From positions 1 to 64,000 of the forward strand of contig NZ_NFZQ01000009.1 of NCBI RefSeq assembly GCF_002165135.1: a DNA stretch of 64,000 bases, in the 5' to 3' direction. This DNA comes from Pseudomonas sp. SID14000. GTDB taxonomy: Bacteria > Pseudomonadota > Gammaproteobacteria > Pseudomonadales > Pseudomonadaceae. The notes beneath the pieces are model-generated. The model had not been told where the DNA came from, did not search any database, and saw only the letters and a list, made by a program, of their open reading frames with translations. Positions 61,363 to 64,000 of this stretch are shown here, piece by piece (within the stretch, counting starts at the first letter, position 1; every line of letters starts with the position of its first letter). Both the position numbers and the translations under genes were made by a program.

Positions 61363-63366
61363 ATGAGTGCATCGGCCCCTTCACTTGCCAACGGCAAGAT
61401 CCGCATGAACCCCCCCGTGTTCTATTTCGCGGCAAGTTTCATCCTCATCTTCGGCCTGGTGGTCATTTCCTATCCACAAGCAGCAGGCGACTGGCTGCTG
61501 GCGGCGCAGAACTGGGCGGCCAACACGGTCGGCTGGTACTACATGCTGGCGATGACGCTATACCTGGTCTTCGTGGTGGTCACCGCCTTGTCCGGCTACG
61601 GCAAGATCAAGCTCGGTGCCGACCACGACGAGCCCGAGTTCAGTTACCTGTCGTGGGCCGGCATGCTGTTCGCCGCCGGCATCAGCATCACCTTGTTCTT
61701 CTTCTGCGTTTCCGAACCCTTGACCCACATGCTGCAGCCGCCCCAGGGCGAAGCGGGCACGGCCGAGGCCGGGCGCCAGGCGATGCAGATCCTGTTCCTG
61801 CACTGGGGCCTGCATGGCTGGGGCGTGTTCGCCTTCGTCGGCATGGCGCTGGCCTACTTCGCCTACCGGCACAACCTGCCGCTGGCCTTGCGTTCGGCGT
61901 TGTACCCGCTGATCGGCAAGCGCATCAACGGGCCGATCGGTTATGCGGTGGACGGCTTCGGCATCATCGCCACGGTGTTCGGCCTGGGTGCCGACATGGG
62001 CTTTGGCGTGCTGCACCTGAACGCCGGCCTCGACTACCTGTTCGGCATCGACCACAGCCAGTGGGTGCAGGTACTGCTCATCACCCTGATGATGGGCGCG
62101 GCGGTGGCCGTGGCCGTCGCCGGGGTGGAGAAGGGCGTGCGGGTGATGAGCGACATCAACCTGTTCCTGGCCTGCGCGCTGTTGCTGTTCGTGTTGTTCG
62201 CCGGGCCTACCCAGCACCTGTTCAACACGCTGATCCAGAACCTCGGCGACTACCTGGGGGCCTTGCCGCGCAAGAGCTTCGACGTCTATGCCTACGGCGA
62301 GAACCGCGACTGGCTGGGCGGCTGGACGGTGTTCTACTGGGCCTGGTGGATTGCCTGGGCGCCGTTCGTGGGCCTGTTCATCGCCCGCATTTCCCGTGGC
62401 CGCACCATCCGTGAGTTCGTCTTTGGCGTGCTGTTGATTCCGCTGGGCTTCACCCTGGCGTGGATGTCGATCTTCGGCAACAGCGCCCTGGACCAGGTCA
62501 TCAACCACGGCATGACCGCGCTGGGCCAGTCGGCGCTGGATAACCCGTCGATGAGCCTGTACCTGCTGCTGGAGACCTACCCCTGGAGCAAGACGGTGAT
62601 CGCCGTGACGGTGTTCATCAGCTTCGTGTTCTTCGTCACCTCGGCCGACTCGGGCACCGTGGTGCTGTCGACCTTGTCGGCCAAGGGCGGTGATGCCGAC
62701 GAGGACGGGCCGAACTGGCTGCGCATCTTCTGGGGCGCGATGACGGCGCTGATCACCAGCGCGCTGTTGTTCGCCGGTAGCATCGATTCGCTGAAGTCGG
62801 CGGTGGTGCTGACTTCGTTGCCGTTCTCGCTGATCTTGCTGTGCATGATGTGGGGGCTGCACAAGGCGTTCTACCTGGAATCGCAACGGCAGATTGCGCA
62901 GATGCATTCGCTGGCCCCATTCGCCCAGTCACGCCGTGGCCGTGGTGGCTGGCGCCAACGCCTGAGCCAGGCGGTGCACTTCCCGTCGCGTGATGAGGTG
63001 TACCGCTTCATGGACGACGTGGTGCGCCCGGCGATTGCCGACGTGCGCGAGGTGTTCGAGCAGAAGGGCCTGGTGCTGATTACCCAGGACGACCCGAGCC
63101 ACGATAACGTCAGCCTGAAAATTGGCCATGGCGAGGAACAGCCGTTCATCTACCAGGTGCAAATGCGTGGTTACTTCACGCCATCGTTCGCCCTGGGTGG
63201 GCTGGGTACGCAGGAGTTGAAGAACCGTCGTTATTACCGGGCGGAGGTGCACCTGAGCGAAGGCAGCCAGAACTATGACCTGGTGGGCTACAGCAAGGAG
63301 CAGATCATCAACGACATCCTCGACCAGTACGAACGGCACATGCAGTTCCTGCATCTGGTCAGATAG
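61363..63366 (+). CDS. BetT-like BCCT choline/betaine transporter
   Basis: 667 residues, start MSASAPSLANG with GAGGTG upstream. Twelve membrane segments are visible. The BCCT Trp box is WTVFYWAWWIAWAPF. The substrate Gly-rich helix includes AGISITLFFFCVSEPLTHML. A long cytoplasmic C-tail (about 520-667) resembles BetT, where it senses osmotic stress. It takes up choline, betaine or carnitine by proton or sodium symport. The exact substrate is not certain. Its position by sulfur genes could also suit a dimethylsulfonio compound. Confidence 0.9.
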   Translation: MSASAPSLANGKIRMNPPVFYFAASFILIFGLVVISYPQAAGDWLLAAQNWAANTVGWYYMLAMTLYLVFVVVTALSGYGKIKLGADHDEPEFSYLSWAGMLFAAGISITLFFFCVSEPLTHMLQPPQGEAGTAEAGRQAMQILFLHWGLHGWGVFAFVGMALAYFAYRHNLPLALRSALYPLIGKRINGPIGYAVDGFGIIATVFGLGADMGFGVLHLNAGLDYLFGIDHSQWVQVLLITLMMGAAVAVAVAGVEKGVRVMSDINLFLACALLLFVLFAGPTQHLFNTLIQNLGDYLGALPRKSFDVYAYGENRDWLGGWTVFYWAWWIAWAPFVGLFIARISRGRTIREFVFGVLLIPLGFTLAWMSIFGNSALDQVINHGMTALGQSALDNPSMSLYLLLETYPWSKTVIAVTVFISFVFFVTSADSGTVVLSTLSAKGGDADEDGPNWLRIFWGAMTALITSALLFAGSIDSLKSAVVLTSLPFSLILLCMMWGLHKAFYLESQRQIAQMHSLAPFAQSRRGRGGWRQRLSQAVHFPSRDEVYRFMDDVVRPAIADVREVFEQKGLVLITQDDPSHDNVSLKIGHGEEQPFIYQVQMRGYFTPSFALGGLGTQELKNRRYYRAEVHLSEGSQNYDLVGYSKEQIINDILDQYERHMQFLHLVR

Positions 63367-63375
63367 TAACCTGTA

Positions 63376-63473
63376 CCGGCCTCTTCGCGGGTAAACCCGC
63401 TCCCACAGGTATAACACTGGCTTCAATACTGGTGCGGTACCTGTGGGAGCGGGTTTACCCGCGAAGAGGCCGG
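63376..63473. repeat. REP pair, family I
   Basis: Arms GGCCTCTTCGCGGGTAAACC and GGTTTACCCGCGAAGAGGCC with a ~30-bp centre between the convergent BCCT and tauD genes. Confidence 0.85.
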
Positions 63474-63492
63474 CACTGCTGATGCATCTCTA

Positions 63493-64000
<508 letters not shown>

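Noticed and set aside
61558..62907. A 449-codon minus-strand frame over the BCCT gene
   Set aside because: Its composition is His/Gln/Arg-rich with no motif. The BCCT frame shows membrane segments and the Trp box.
3682..63473. Repeated palindromes as a CRISPR array
   Set aside because: The copies are scattered singles and pairs between genes, with no regular spacers and no cas genes.

Overview
The window is a GC-rich chromosomal segment from a fluorescent Pseudomonas, most like the P. putida group. The evidence is the conserved argH-algR-hemCDXY-dsbB-algQ-algP block, the 3' end of a LapA-type giant adhesin, the desA/c-di-GMP gene pair, and many paired intergenic palindromes of the P. putida REP type. 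Apart from one Rhs-like island the region reads as ordinary core and flexible-core chromosome. There are no insertion sequences, integrases, prophage or CRISPR arrays.

Layout. 1-3.7 kb: C-terminus of a LapA-like RTX adhesin. 3.9-8.1 kb: a small conserved gene, then a TauD-family dioxygenase with a sulfonate/nitrate-type ABC transporter (binding protein, ATPase, permease). 8.2-9.8 kb: a predicted HTH regulator and a Sel1-repeat protein, divergent. 10.0-15.1 kb: a five-gene operon with every junction overlapping (MarR regulator, FUSC pump, DUF1656, HlyD adaptor, NodT-type outer-membrane factor). A perfect palindrome lies in its promoter. 15.1-16.1 kb: an A/T-richer island with an orphan Rhs-core protein carrying a possible ADP-ribosyltransferase-like toxin tip. 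16.4-20 kb: a cytochrome c/FTR1 fusion, two small conserved proteins and a GST. 20-30.2 kb: argH, algR, hemC, hemD, hemX, hemY, dsbB, algQ (rsd), an FKBP-type isomerase and the histone-like algP.

30-41.5 kb: mostly housekeeping and envelope genes. These are a YheS-type ABC-F protein, a LysE exporter, a slipin/NfeD pair, a YbaK-type deacylase, DUF2789, a membrane protein, a CBS protein, an M20 peptidase, three small envelope proteins and tRNA-Arg(CCG). 41.9-46.2 kb: gabD, gabT and a degenerate-receiver/HDOD regulator. 46.4-50.8 kb: a PAS-GGDEF cyclase, the desA desaturase and a PAS-GGDEF-EAL protein. 50.8-61.1 kb: a sulfur-scavenging region on the minus strand (MetINQ-type transporter, flavin monooxygenase, two SfnB-like dehydrogenases, cystine transporter) followed by serine acetyltransferase EpsC. 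61.4-63.4 kb: a BetT-like BCCT transporter. The window ends inside a tauD gene on the minus strand.

Two themes recur. The first is organosulfur acquisition: two TauD enzymes, three ABC transporters, FMN-linked desulfurisation-type enzymes, and serine acetylation feeding cysteine synthesis. The second is surface attachment and c-di-GMP: LapA, AlgR/AlgP/AlgQ and two GGDEF proteins. The points most worth a second look are the orphan Rhs tip with a possible H-Y-E triad, the absence of a sensor kinase gene beside algR, the heme-c/FTR1 fusion, the 30/42-bp repeat mosaic in algP, the receiver lacking its phospho-Asp, and the operator-like palindromes upstream of marR, gabD and the BCCT gene.
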